In this document: positions 1-8,100 of the stretch, in pieces | Position numbering within the stretch: position 1 is the stretch's first letter | Layout: each line of letters opens with the position of its first letter | Source: Actinomycetes bacterium | GTDB taxonomy: Bacteria > Actinomycetota > Coriobacteriia > Coriobacteriales > JAEZZM01 | Assembly (NCBI GenBank): GCA_023418575.1 | Contig: JAEZZM010000010.1 | Location: forward strand, 1-15,507 | Direction of reading: 5' to 3' | DNA length: 15,507 nt | Position numbers and translations under genes: made by a program | The notes under the pieces: model-generated | Told to the model about the DNA's origin: nothing | Seen by the model: only the letters and a program-made list of their open reading frames with translations | Database searches by the model: none

Positions 1-195
1 GTATTTCCCAAGGCCATGTTAAGCAGTAGTACCCCCAATGGCTCAGAGCCCAAAAAGGCTGTACCTGCTGCGGCCGTTCCTGCTCAGAGCGCTGTAGCAC
101 AAAGCTCAGCTCCTGCTCCAGCAGCTCAGGATGCCGATAAGACCGTTTTGGCTCCAGCTCTTAATACATCTGTTGATGTGGATGACTTGGACTAA
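1..195 (+). CDS. C-terminal tail of an unidentified protein (5' truncated)
   Basis: The frame beginning at base 1 is open for 64 codons and stops at TAA 193-195. Its start lies outside the window. The visible part is a low-complexity tail: a short stretch beginning VFPKAML, then about 35 residues rich in Ala, Pro, Gln and Ser (AVPAAAVPAQSAVAQ and similar), ending in an acidic tip, VDVDDLD. Such Ala/Pro linkers with an acidic end are common as flexible tails, but I do not recognise the family. The acidic end is not the SSB type, because it lacks the terminal Ile-Pro-Phe. A strong hairpin terminator follows 42 bases after the stop, which supports this being a real gene end. Confidence 0.6.
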   Translation, partial: VFPKAMLSSSTPNGSEPKKAVPAAAVPAQSAVAQSSAPAPAAQDADKTVLAPALNTSVDVDDLD

Positions 196-236
196 TAGTT
201 TCGTTTAGCCTAACTGCAAGCTTATTACTGTATATG

Positions 237-277
237 AGCTCCTTTTAGCCCCAAGCTAGAAGGAGCTTTACTTTTTG
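237..277 (+). terminator. Rho-independent terminator of the first gene
   Basis: AGCTCCTTTTAGC at 237-249 pairs with GCTAGAAGGAGCT at 255-267. This gives a 13-bp stem (one G-T pair) with a five-base loop, followed by a T-rich run at 267-277. Confidence 0.85.
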
Positions 278-813
278 CCTTACAAGCTGTCTATAAGCAC
301 TCAGAAAAGTCTAAGCTCTTATGCGCAGCATTTTTCATCTGCTGTTCGATTTTTTATACATAAGAACAAAATCTGTATAAAACGTGATTTTTAGTGCTTA
401 ATTAGCCCAGGAAAACTAAGTTGAATTTTTTAACACAAGTCTCTAATTTTAGCTTCCTCTTAGCTTGTATCTGTGGCAGAAATAAGGCCTGACAGATCAT
501 AGGATCTGCTAAATTCCAAGAAAATAATACGATAGATGATCAAGAATAAAATTATAAATATTATCACATTTTTAAACAAAAAGTTAAGACATCCTTTCAC
601 CCGTTTACCTTAAATAATTGATTCTTCACGGTTAGGATAAGAAATTAGCTCAATTGAGCAGGGGAGCTCCTTTATCATAGTAGTATTATATGAAATCGTT
701 CAGTTTAACTAGTCGTATATGCATACAATTTTGCACTCATACAGATAGCTAGAATGCTGATCGTTTTATATGCAAGTTGAAGGACTATTTGTTTTGTAAG
801 AAAGGACTACCGT
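278..813. other. Long non-coding stretch and leader of lctP
   Basis: About 530 bases carry no credible reading frame. The stretch is AT-rich and contains a perfect 12-bp palindrome, GCTCAATTGAGC, at 648-659. I found no -35/-10 pair good enough to call a promoter, no tRNA and no recognisable riboswitch. The lctP ribosome binding site AAAGGA lies at 801-806, seven bases before the ATG at 814. The length leaves room for activator sites or a long 5' leader controlling lactate uptake, but nothing specific can be named. Confidence 0.5.
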
Positions 814-2463
814 ATGGAATCCTTGTTCGCCAACTATACCGCTCATGTTGATGCGGTAGGCGGATCAATTATGCTCTCTGCTTTGGTGGGCTTAATTCCG
901 CTTTTGAGCTTTTTTATCTGTCTCATTGTGTTCAAGCTTCGTTCACATTGGTCAGCATTATGCTCACTAATCGTGGCTATTATCATTGCTGTTGTAGGCT
1001 TTAAGATGCCTGCAGGACTTGCAGTTATGTCTGCAACACAGGGTATGGCCTATGGTCTTATGCCTATCATGTGGATCGTAATTGCAGCTATTTGGCTCTA
1101 TCAAATCACTGCAGTAAGTAAGCGCAGTGAGGATATGAAGAAGGTATTTGGTCTTATTTGTGCAGACGATCTGCGCATAGAGGCCATTATGATTGCCTTC
1201 TGCTTTGGTGGTATCCTCGAGGCTCTGGCTGGCTTTGGCGCTCCTGTAGCTATCGTTTGCGCCATCTTGGTATCTTTGGGTCTTCCTCCAATTAGAGCTG
1301 CTATCATCACTCTTGTAGCAAATACCGCTCCTGTAGCCTTTGGTGCTATGGCTGCTCCAATTATTGCTGCTGGTGGTCTTTTAGCAGGTGAGGACAAGGC
1401 TCAAAACGCACAGTATGTTGCAAATATGGTTGCACACATCATGCCTTGGATTTCATTTGTAGTTCCAACCTTGCTTGCTGCTCTTCTTGATGGCAAGCGT
1501 GGTGTTAAGCAGCTCTGGCCTATTACCATGGTTGTAGGTCTTGCATTTGCTATAATGCAGTTTGTTGGTGCTACCTACATCTCATTTGAGCTTGGTGACA
1601 TCATCTCCTCACTCTCAGGTATGGCTGCTGCTCTTGTATTCTTGAAGTTCTGGAAGCCCTCTACTCCAGATGAGCACAAGATTAAGGATGCAGAAGGCAT
1701 TTCAGGTAGCCAAATCATCATGGCTTTGTTCCCATACCTTATCGTTATCGTAATCTTTGCAATTGCTAAGTTGGTAGCTCCTGTCACCGCATGGCTCGCA
1801 AGCTTTAACATCAAGATTGCTTGGCCTTTATTACATGGCCACATCCTCACTGCAAGTGGTGAGGTTTCAAGTTCTACTATCTACACCTTGCCACTGCTTT
1901 CAAGCCCAGGCACCTCGCTTGCAGTAACCGCTATTATCGTGGCTATTGTATACAGCTTGAAGACTGATAACGGCAAATACCCCATGACCTTTGGTCGCGG
2001 CATGTACTGCCTCATTGAGGTTATTGTAAAGAACCGCTTTGCTATCCTTACTGTAGCCTTGATCCTTGGTCTTGCTTATGTAATGAACTTCTCAGGTGAG
2101 ACTGTATCTATTGGTGCATGGCTTGCAGGTCTTGGAACTTTCTATCTCTTTGTATCACCAGTACTTGGCTTTATTGGTACTGCTGTTACCGGTTCTGATA
2201 CCTCTGCAAACGCTCTCTTTACTACTTTGCAAGAGACCGCTGCTAACAAGCTTGGTGTTAGCCCTTATGTTACCGCCGCTGCTAACACCTGCGGTGGTGT
2301 TATTGGTAAGCTTATCTCACCACAAAACCTCACCATTGCAGCTACTGCGATTGAAAAGCCTGGCTCAGAGCCCGTTCTTTTCAAGGGTGTTATCGCATTT
2401 GCAATTGGAATGCTTTTGGCAGTATGTGTCATCACCTTCATACTTGCTACCGTCATTATGTAA
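814..2463 (+). CDS. lctP: L-lactate permease
   Basis: The 549-residue product matches the L-lactate permease family (LctP/LldP, TC 2.A.14) in length and sequence. It is a polytopic inner-membrane proton symporter that imports lactate, and relatives also take glycolate. Hydrophobic segments run through the whole protein. Family stretches include GGILEALAGFGAPVAI near residue 135, the TAPVAFGAMAAPI region that follows, and a C-terminal TGSDTSANALF...NTCGGVIGKLISPQN block. The start at 814 has AAAGGA seven bases upstream. The gene stands alone between two terminators, so it is probably monocistronic. It would supply lactate as a carbon or electron source, but no lactate dehydrogenase lies nearby to confirm the substrate. 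GlcA-type glycolate permease is the main alternative. Confidence 0.93.
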   Translation: MESLFANYTAHVDAVGGSIMLSALVGLIPLLSFFICLIVFKLRSHWSALCSLIVAIIIAVVGFKMPAGLAVMSATQGMAYGLMPIMWIVIAAIWLYQITAVSKRSEDMKKVFGLICADDLRIEAIMIAFCFGGILEALAGFGAPVAIVCAILVSLGLPPIRAAIITLVANTAPVAFGAMAAPIIAAGGLLAGEDKAQNAQYVANMVAHIMPWISFVVPTLLAALLDGKRGVKQLWPITMVVGLAFAIMQFVGATYISFELGDIISSLSGMAAALVFLKFWKPSTPDEHKIKDAEGISGSQIIMALFPYLIVIVIFAIAKLVAPVTAWLASFNIKIAWPLLHGHILTASGEVSSSTIYTLPLLSSPGTSLAVTAIIVAIVYSLKTDNGKYPMTFGRGMYCLIEVIVKNRFAILTVALILGLAYVMNFSGETVSIGAWLAGLGTFYLFVSPVLGFIGTAVTGSDTSANALFTTLQETAANKLGVSPYVTAAANTCGGVIGKLISPQNLTIAATAIEKPGSEPVLFKGVIAFAIGMLLAVCVITFILATVIM

Positions 2464-2542
2464 GACTAGCTCTTAGCTGTTTGTTAATAGTCTTGGCGAT
2501 AAACTCAAGCCGGCTACAAACATAGGTCTTAAAATGACATTG

Positions 2543-2574
2543 AAAGGTGGGTGCCCTAGGGGTGCCCACCTTTT
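2543..2574 (+). terminator. Rho-independent terminator after lctP
   Basis: GGTGGGTGCCC at 2546-2556 pairs with GGGGTGCCCACC at 2560-2570 around a three-base loop, with A-T pairs extending the base of the stem and TTTT at 2571-2574. It lies 80 bases after the lctP stop. Confidence 0.85.
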
Positions 2575-2697
2575 GTAGTTTCTATGCAGGAAGCCTATGT
2601 GTGCCTGACCGATGTCTTATGCAAAGATGAAATAGCGTAAAGTAGATTAGGTCGTTAAAAAAGCGGCCGCCTTCCTGTAACTTCGTTTTACACCGTT

Positions 2698-2726
2698 AAG
2701 GAGAAAGGCGGATGCCATGGCGATAA
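2698..2726 (+). promoter_or_regulatory. Shine-Dalgarno region with a four-codon overlapping mini-ORF at the uraA start
   Basis: AAGGAG at 2698-2703 is ideally spaced (eight bases) for an ATG at 2712. That ATG encodes only Met-Pro-Trp-Arg before TAA at 2724-2726 and overlaps the uraA ATG at 2717 in another frame. A second purine run, AAAGG at 2704-2708, suits uraA itself. This could cause start-site competition or reinitiation, or it could be chance. Confidence 0.35.
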
Positions 2727-4141
2727 GCCCTCAAGACAAAAAGCCCAGTACTCATCTGGCAAATCCTACAGCTCTGGTGGTAGAGAAAATCCCCGAACAA
2801 ACGTCTTCAGTTGTTGCAGAGCTCACACAAGATCCAGAAAAAGATAGTGCTACTATTATTCTCCCTCAAGAAAAACCACCAACAAAATTATTGCTTCCCT
2901 TATCAATTCAACACACCTTTGCTATGTTTGGAGCTTCAGTATTAGTTCCTCTCTTATTTGGCATAGATCCAGGTATCGTGCTATTAATGAACGGTTTGGG
3001 AACCTTATTTTTCATCTGGATAGGTAAATTTAAAGCACCCGCTTATTTGGGTTCATCCTTTGCCTTTTTAGGGCCAGGAGCTCTTATTATTGCAGCCCAT
3101 GGCGGAGGAGCCACGGGCTTTTCTTTTGCCCAGGGTGCTTTTATAGTAGTTGGTATTGTGGGCTGTTTGCTTGCCGCTGTAATTTATAAGTTTGGAACCC
3201 ACTGGATTGACGTAATATTACCGCCTGCTGCCATGGGTTCTGTGGTTTCTCTCATTGGTTTTCAGCTTGCCGCTAATACAGTAACAGGAACAACAGGCCT
3301 TGCTGGAGAGATTGGCGCCCATCTTATGGGTGGCGGTCAGGTAGTTGGTACTTGGCAAGACTTCACCGTATTTGGAGTGACTCTTGCTGTGGCCGTATTT
3401 GGCTCTATTTTGTTTAAGAAATTCTTTAGTACCATCCCCATCCTTATCGCCATTATTGTGGGTTATGCTGTTGCAGCCTACCTGGGACAGGTTGATTTTA
3501 CACCTGTGCTTCAAGCAGGTTTGTTTACCTTACCTCATTTCCAGGCGCCTCAGTTTGATTTGGCAGCCTGCCTCACTATGCTTCCCGCAATTTTGGTAAT
3601 CACGGCCGAGCATATCAGCCATCAGGTTGTCACCTCTAATATTGTGGGTAAGGATCTGGTAAATGATCCTGGTTTGCATAGAACCATCTTTGCTGATAAC
3701 TTCTCAACGGCGCTAAGTGGTCTTGTGGGTGGTGTTCCCACTACTACCTATGGCGAAAATATTGGAGTTATGGCAATAACCAGGGTGTATTCGGTTTATG
3801 TTATTGCTGGTGCCGCCATCATTTCAATTTTAATGGCTTTTATTGGTCCTTTAAGCGCTTTAATCTGCACCATTCCTGGTAATGTAATTGGTGGAGTTTG
3901 TTTCTTGCTCTATGGTATGATTGGCGCTAGTGGTATTAGACTTTTGGTCGATAAGCGCGTCGATTATTCAAAGAATAAGAATTTGGTACTTACCAGCGTT
4001 ATCTTTGTAACAGGTCTTTCTGGTCTTACCGTAAGCTTTAGCGGTGTAAGCTTTAATGGTATGGTACTGGCATCTATAGTTGCGGTTATTATTAGTCTTT
4101 TATTTGCTCTTTTTGATAAGCTTAATCTTTCTAATAATTAA
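2717..4141 (+). CDS. uraA: Uracil:H+ symporter, NCS2 family
   Basis: The 474-residue product is an inner-membrane nucleobase transporter of the NCS2 family that imports uracil for salvage. The key UraA signatures are present: QHTFAMFGASVLVP near residue 65, PAYLGSSFAF near 108-117 (Phe115 corresponds to substrate-site Phe73 of E. coli UraA), AEHISH with Glu298 and His302 (E. coli Glu241 and His245), and TTYGENIGVMAITRVYS with Glu347 (E. coli Glu290). Compared from memory with the 429-residue E. coli protein, it carries about 42 extra hydrophilic N-terminal residues and a further insertion of about 15 residues before the AEH motif. The start at 2717 has AAAGG at 2704-2708 upstream. An alternative ATG at 2712 is in another frame. 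Terminators on both sides suggest a single-gene unit. Confidence 0.93.
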   Translation: MAISPQDKKPSTHLANPTALVVEKIPEQTSSVVAELTQDPEKDSATIILPQEKPPTKLLLPLSIQHTFAMFGASVLVPLLFGIDPGIVLLMNGLGTLFFIWIGKFKAPAYLGSSFAFLGPGALIIAAHGGGATGFSFAQGAFIVVGIVGCLLAAVIYKFGTHWIDVILPPAAMGSVVSLIGFQLAANTVTGTTGLAGEIGAHLMGGGQVVGTWQDFTVFGVTLAVAVFGSILFKKFFSTIPILIAIIVGYAVAAYLGQVDFTPVLQAGLFTLPHFQAPQFDLAACLTMLPAILVITAEHISHQVVTSNIVGKDLVNDPGLHRTIFADNFSTALSGLVGGVPTTTYGENIGVMAITRVYSVYVIAGAAIISILMAFIGPLSALICTIPGNVIGGVCFLLYGMIGASGIRLLVDKRVDYSKNKNLVLTSVIFVTGLSGLTVSFSGVSFNGMVLASIVAVIISLLFALFDKLNLSNN

Positions 4142-4193
4142 TCTGCGCCTTTTTGGGCATAGTTAAGACTAAGTTAAGTTTTAGTTTAAGTAT

Positions 4194-4230
4194 GAGGAGG
4201 TATCTCAAGTTAGAGATGCCTCCTTATTTT
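4194..4230 (+). terminator. Rho-independent terminator after uraA
   Basis: AGGAGGTATCTC at 4195-4206 pairs with GAGATGCCTCCT at 4213-4224, giving a 12-bp stem with one G-T pair and a six-base loop. TATTTT follows. It lies about 55 bases past the uraA stop. Confidence 0.88.
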
Positions 4231-4333
4231 GCCCTTTGGCTTTATGAGTGATTGTTGTTAAGCGCTTGGTCTTATCGGGCTTAGCTGCTTTAGCTGGCTA
4301 AGTTGGTGTTGGCAGCTTCAACTGAGCTGATTT

Positions 4334-4384
4334 AGCTGCCGCAAGCAGCTTTAACTAAAACATATACTGTGCTGTATACGGAGG
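4334..4384 (+). promoter_or_regulatory. Leader of the flavodoxin-like gene: small hairpin, inverted repeat and RBS
   Basis: AGCTGC at 4334-4339 and GCAGCT at 4345-4350 can form a six-bp hairpin with loop CGCAA. A second inverted repeat, TATAC (4363-4367) and GTATA (4374-4378), sits directly before the ribosome binding site GGAGG at 4380-4384 and could be an operator. TATACT at 4363-4368 also resembles a -10 box, though no good -35 is placed for it. Confidence 0.35.
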
Positions 4385-4393
4385 TTTAAGATA

Positions 4394-5002
4394 ATGCAAA
4401 TTGTTTCAGATCAACTAGATGCATTTAGCTTAAGCAAGTCAGATACTATTTTGCTCATTTATGAGAGCATTACAGGAAATAGCAAAAAACTGGCTTGTAG
4501 CGTGCATGAAGAACTTGAGGCCTTGGGCTTTAAGGCCAGGCTTTGTGAGGCTGGAAAACTTAAGCTTAATGAAGATGAAGCCGTCTCAGAGTTTGAAAAT
4601 GCGTCTTTGGTGGTCTTGCTTGGCTGGGTTAAGCGTTCAAGTTTCTCGCCCAAAATAAAACAGCTTCTAGAGGTGCATGCAAAGCATTTGTGCGATAAAA
4701 AACTTGCTATCATGTATACGGCAGGCTTTATAAGAGAGCCGTACCCTCAAAAGATATATACACTCATGCAGGAAGATCTGCATGCCTGTGGGCTTTCAAA
4801 AGATCAGGTTTTGGGCTTTTATTTGTGCCAGGGTAAGATGCCTGAGAGCACCAAGCAACGCTACTTAAGCGGAAAAGACAGGCATGCCACCAGCCCAGAG
4901 ATGATCAAGCTAAAGATTGCAAACTGGGAAGAGGCGCTTAAGCATCCCAGTGAAGATGACTTGAAGGCAGCTCAAGATTTTATGTCCCAGATCATTGCAT
5001 AA
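4394..5002 (+). CDS. Flavodoxin family protein (Flavodoxin_3/BilS-like)
   Basis: The 202-residue cytoplasmic protein has an N-terminal flavodoxin core. After strand TILLIYES comes the phosphate-binding loop SITGNS (residues 25-30), the place where flavodoxins bind FMN phosphate. The C-terminal half contains LCQGKMPESTKQRY, SPEMIKLKIANWEEALKHP and SEDDLKAAQDF. That pattern resembles the PF12641 flavodoxin-like family, which includes the BilS accessory proteins reported beside bilirubin reductase in gut bacteria. Electron transfer or FMN-dependent redox chemistry is therefore likely, but no partner reductase lies in the window and the substrate is unknown. GGAGG lies nine bases before the ATG. 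I see no convincing terminator after it; it runs into a repeat-rich gap facing the convergent gene. Confidence 0.78.
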   Translation: MQIVSDQLDAFSLSKSDTILLIYESITGNSKKLACSVHEELEALGFKARLCEAGKLKLNEDEAVSEFENASLVVLLGWVKRSSFSPKIKQLLEVHAKHLCDKKLAIMYTAGFIREPYPQKIYTLMQEDLHACGLSKDQVLGFYLCQGKMPESTKQRYLSGKDRHATSPEMIKLKIANWEEALKHPSEDDLKAAQDFMSQIIA

Positions 5003-5135
5003 TTGAGCGGCGGCTAGCTTAGTAGTGCTCAATTGAGCGGTGGCCAACTGACTGGCTAACAATTGATAGGCGGCCAGCGTAACGGCGGCCAGCGAAACGG
5101 CAGCCTGCTAAGCGGCAGCCAGCTTAGTGGCGACC
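5001..5135. repeat. GC-rich field of degenerate 15-bp repeats
   Basis: Four contiguous 15-bp units run from 5069, 5084, 5099 and 5114, with a partial fifth at 5129. The first two are GGCGGCCAGCGTAAC and GGCGGCCAGCGAAAC. Two diverged copies start at 5009 and 5039, inside a 30-bp period whose units begin AATTGAGCGG or AATTGATAGG (5001, 5031, 5061). The field fills the gap between two convergent genes and overlaps the last codons and stop of the minus-strand gene. It is clearly more GC-rich than its surroundings. Confidence 0.8.
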
Positions 5136-8100
5136 AAAATTCGTATTTCCCAGGTCACCGCATAGGATATCTTTAAAATCAATGTGAGGCAGCATTCGAT
5201 AGAGCTGGGAAAGGCGCTCTTCTTTTAGATAAGGACCAAGGGCATCTAGAAGATGGTGACAGCTGTCCCAGTAGCCTCTTATATAAGACTCACCAAAGAG
5301 TTTTGTGAGATATTCAATATCTTGAATCAAGGGTATCCGGGGGATTTGGTAACTGTCTACATATACTTCTATCTTTTCCTCATCAAGATTGAAGAGGTCT
5401 TCATCTAAGTTTTGCGATAAGAACTCCTCGTAATGCCAAAGTAGATCTAGCTCCTGTGGAGGAAGAGGGTAGCTGGCGGCGCGCATGCAGGCAAGGCTAG
5501 CCTCTTGATAGCGTTCTTCGTGTATGTAGTACTGGCAGAGTTTAAGGTAGTACCAGGCCACCAAATCTTCTGAAAACGAGCAACAGCGAGCAGCTTCCAA
5601 GAGTTCTTCAAAGAGCTTTTTTTGATCGGCTTTATCAAGATCACAGTAGCCGCTGAGCTCCAGGTATGAAACAGGATTTGCTGGATAAATAACATTGAGC
5701 CAAGAGTAGAGCTCTTGTGCTTGTTCGTATTCCTCAAATTTGGTAAGGAGCTGCCCATACATATTTAAAAACTTGCCAATTCTGGGATCTATAAGTTTAA
5801 TAGCACAGCCAGCGCTCCAGTTTTTCTTAAAAAGTGCAAGCTCAAGGATGTTGGCAAAACAGAGCGCTCGGTAGCTTCCTTCTTGTGAGCTGCATAAAGG
5901 CAGAAGGCTTCGCTCGTAGATTTCTTGGTAGCACCTTTCAAAATCTCTAAAGATTGTTATGGCTAAGCCCTCATCGGCATCTTCCTTGTTTAGATCTAGA
6001 GCTTGAAGATAGAGCTGAGCGCAGCGCTGTAAGTCTTTTTCTTGTTGAGGATTTAAGGTGCTTGCTGTAAGGTCTAAAAGCAGCTCATCTAAGATGCTCA
6101 GCTCTCCTTCTTGTTTAAAGAGGGCTTCAAATTCTTTGTTGAATGCTGCGCGCTCCGCCTTCTTTTGTATGAAGAGCTTAGAACAATCCATAAAGGATTG
6201 GGGCGCCTCATCAAAGTCTTGCAGTACCAAGGCATAGTCTATCGGGCTGAGCTCTTCTGCCTGTTTTGAACAAATAAAATCAAAGGCAGAGTGATTGATC
6301 TGCAGGACTTGTATGCGCTGCTCTAGATGTTGAACCAGGTTTTGGAGATCATTATCATTGCTTTTGTCTTGTCTTGCTGAGGCTTGCATTGCTGAGCCTT
6401 GAGCATAAAATTCGGGGTGCAAATATTGCATAGGCCAGCTTGCCTTTGAATCAAGATCAATCTCCATACGCAGTATGACTGGGCTTGTTGGGTGCTTTCT
6501 TGCTATTAGATATGTTGCATCTTCATATTGGAGACTACTGGGAGCATGAAGAGAGATGTAAAAATGCTGAATATGAAATGAGCAGGCGCGCAGACTAAAT
6601 ACTTCTTTAAAGCAGAGGCTGAGTGCATAATTGAGATAGGCCTGCTGCAAGCGTTTTGAATCTTTAAGTTCTTCAAAGGTCTTTTTGCCCAACAAAACTT
6701 GAGGCCAGGCAAGCTCAAGGTCAAGAGAAAAGTAGGCTCCATCGTCTAAAAAGAGCAGGTTGTTTTGTCGGGGAAGGGTGGGAAGACAGGCACCAAAATC
6801 CAGCTCATAATCAGTATGCAGCGCAAAAATTTGCTCGTCTTCTCTGCTTGCATAGTCTCTCGTAAAAAGCATAAAAGCTAAGGCTGCTCGCTGTAATTTG
6901 CGCTCTTTGTGCTCTGCGCTGTCTTCGTTATTACGGCTATTATGGCTGTTGTAGCTGTTATCATTATTACGGCTGTTACCACTATTATCGCTATTATCGC
7001 TATTATCGTTATCATTATTATTGCTATCGTCTTTTTTATCTCTGTTAGCGCTATCATCTTTATTAGTGCTATTATCACTATCATATTCTTTGCTGTCTGT
7101 GTCTTGGCGATAAGCCAGGCCAGCCTCAAGTCGAGCTATAAGATCCTGGGGATCATAAGCATCAAACTCTTCGGCCAAAACCTCAAAAGCTTTATTGTCA
7201 AAGTAATGGTGCGGAGAACATAGGTGCATAAGAAGCGCTGCTTGATAGAGGTGATCAGCCTTTTTGACTGCGTTTTTATCGGAATCATTATAAGAGCGCA
7301 AGCTTTCTTGGGCGAGAAGAGAGGCCCAAATCTCATGACTGAGGCGCTCAAGAAGCAAGGTCCTGGGTGCACCAGGGACTTCCTTGAGAGAGCAGTTATG
7401 CTCACCTTGAGCAATGGTAAAAGGAACCAAACCAGCCTCTATCTGGGGATTTTCATGCGCCTGATCCATCAGCTTAAAGAGCTTATCAAAGAATTCTACA
7501 AATTGAGGATTATAGCTTTCAGAATTATTGAGGACTTCTAGCAGATCTCTGTCAAAGCGCAGATCTTTTGTGGGGAAAATCTGCTTAAGACCCAAAGGAT
7601 CAAGATAAAGTGCAAACAAGCTGGCAATAAGAGCGGCTTCATGCTGAAACTGTGGCTCTAGGTTCTCAAAGTCTATATAAAAGGGGAGCTGCAAACTATA
7701 GGGAGAGCGCCGTTTTATGCGAGCAAGCTCATACATGCGCTCTTTGCTCTCAAGCTTATCAAGGCAATTATCTAAGAGGTCGTTTATTTCTTTGAGTTTA
7801 TCGCTTAACAGCTCAGTTGAAAGCTCATAAGGGCTGTACAAAAAGATAGAGCCTTCAGTGCGATTATTGCTGGGGAGCACCAAGATGCGCTCATCATCAT
7901 TGCAGTGGAGCTGATTGGTCTGAGCCTGGTAGTAGCCACAAAAGCTTATATCTGCATCTTGTAGACTTTCTAGTCCGATAAGATCGGGCGCCATGTATTC
8001 AATTTGGGACAGGCCTCTTATTGCCACTACGATATAGTCCTTATCGTCTAGCTGGGAAAACTGATCATGGGCTGAAGATTGCTTATAGGCTAAAGACTGT

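Noticed and set aside
731..759. TTGCAC with a downstream hexamer as the lctP promoter.
   Set aside because: At 17-bp spacing the -10 would be ATGCTG, a poor match, and the better TAGAAT is only 13 bases away.
2096..2476. Leu-rich plus-strand frame within lctP.
   Set aside because: It is an out-of-frame shadow of the conserved lctP C-terminus, with no ribosome binding site.
5001..5135. Repeat field considered as a CRISPR array.
   Set aside because: Units are 15 bp, mostly contiguous and degenerate, with no unique spacers and no cas genes nearby.
6909..7223. Plus-strand frame encoding a very hydrophobic Ile/Val/Ala-rich peptide, like a membrane protein.
   Set aside because: It is the antisense of the Asn/Asp/Ser-coding tract (AAT and GAT codons read backwards give ATT and ATC). 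The minus-strand frame spans 1076 codons and is clearly the real one.
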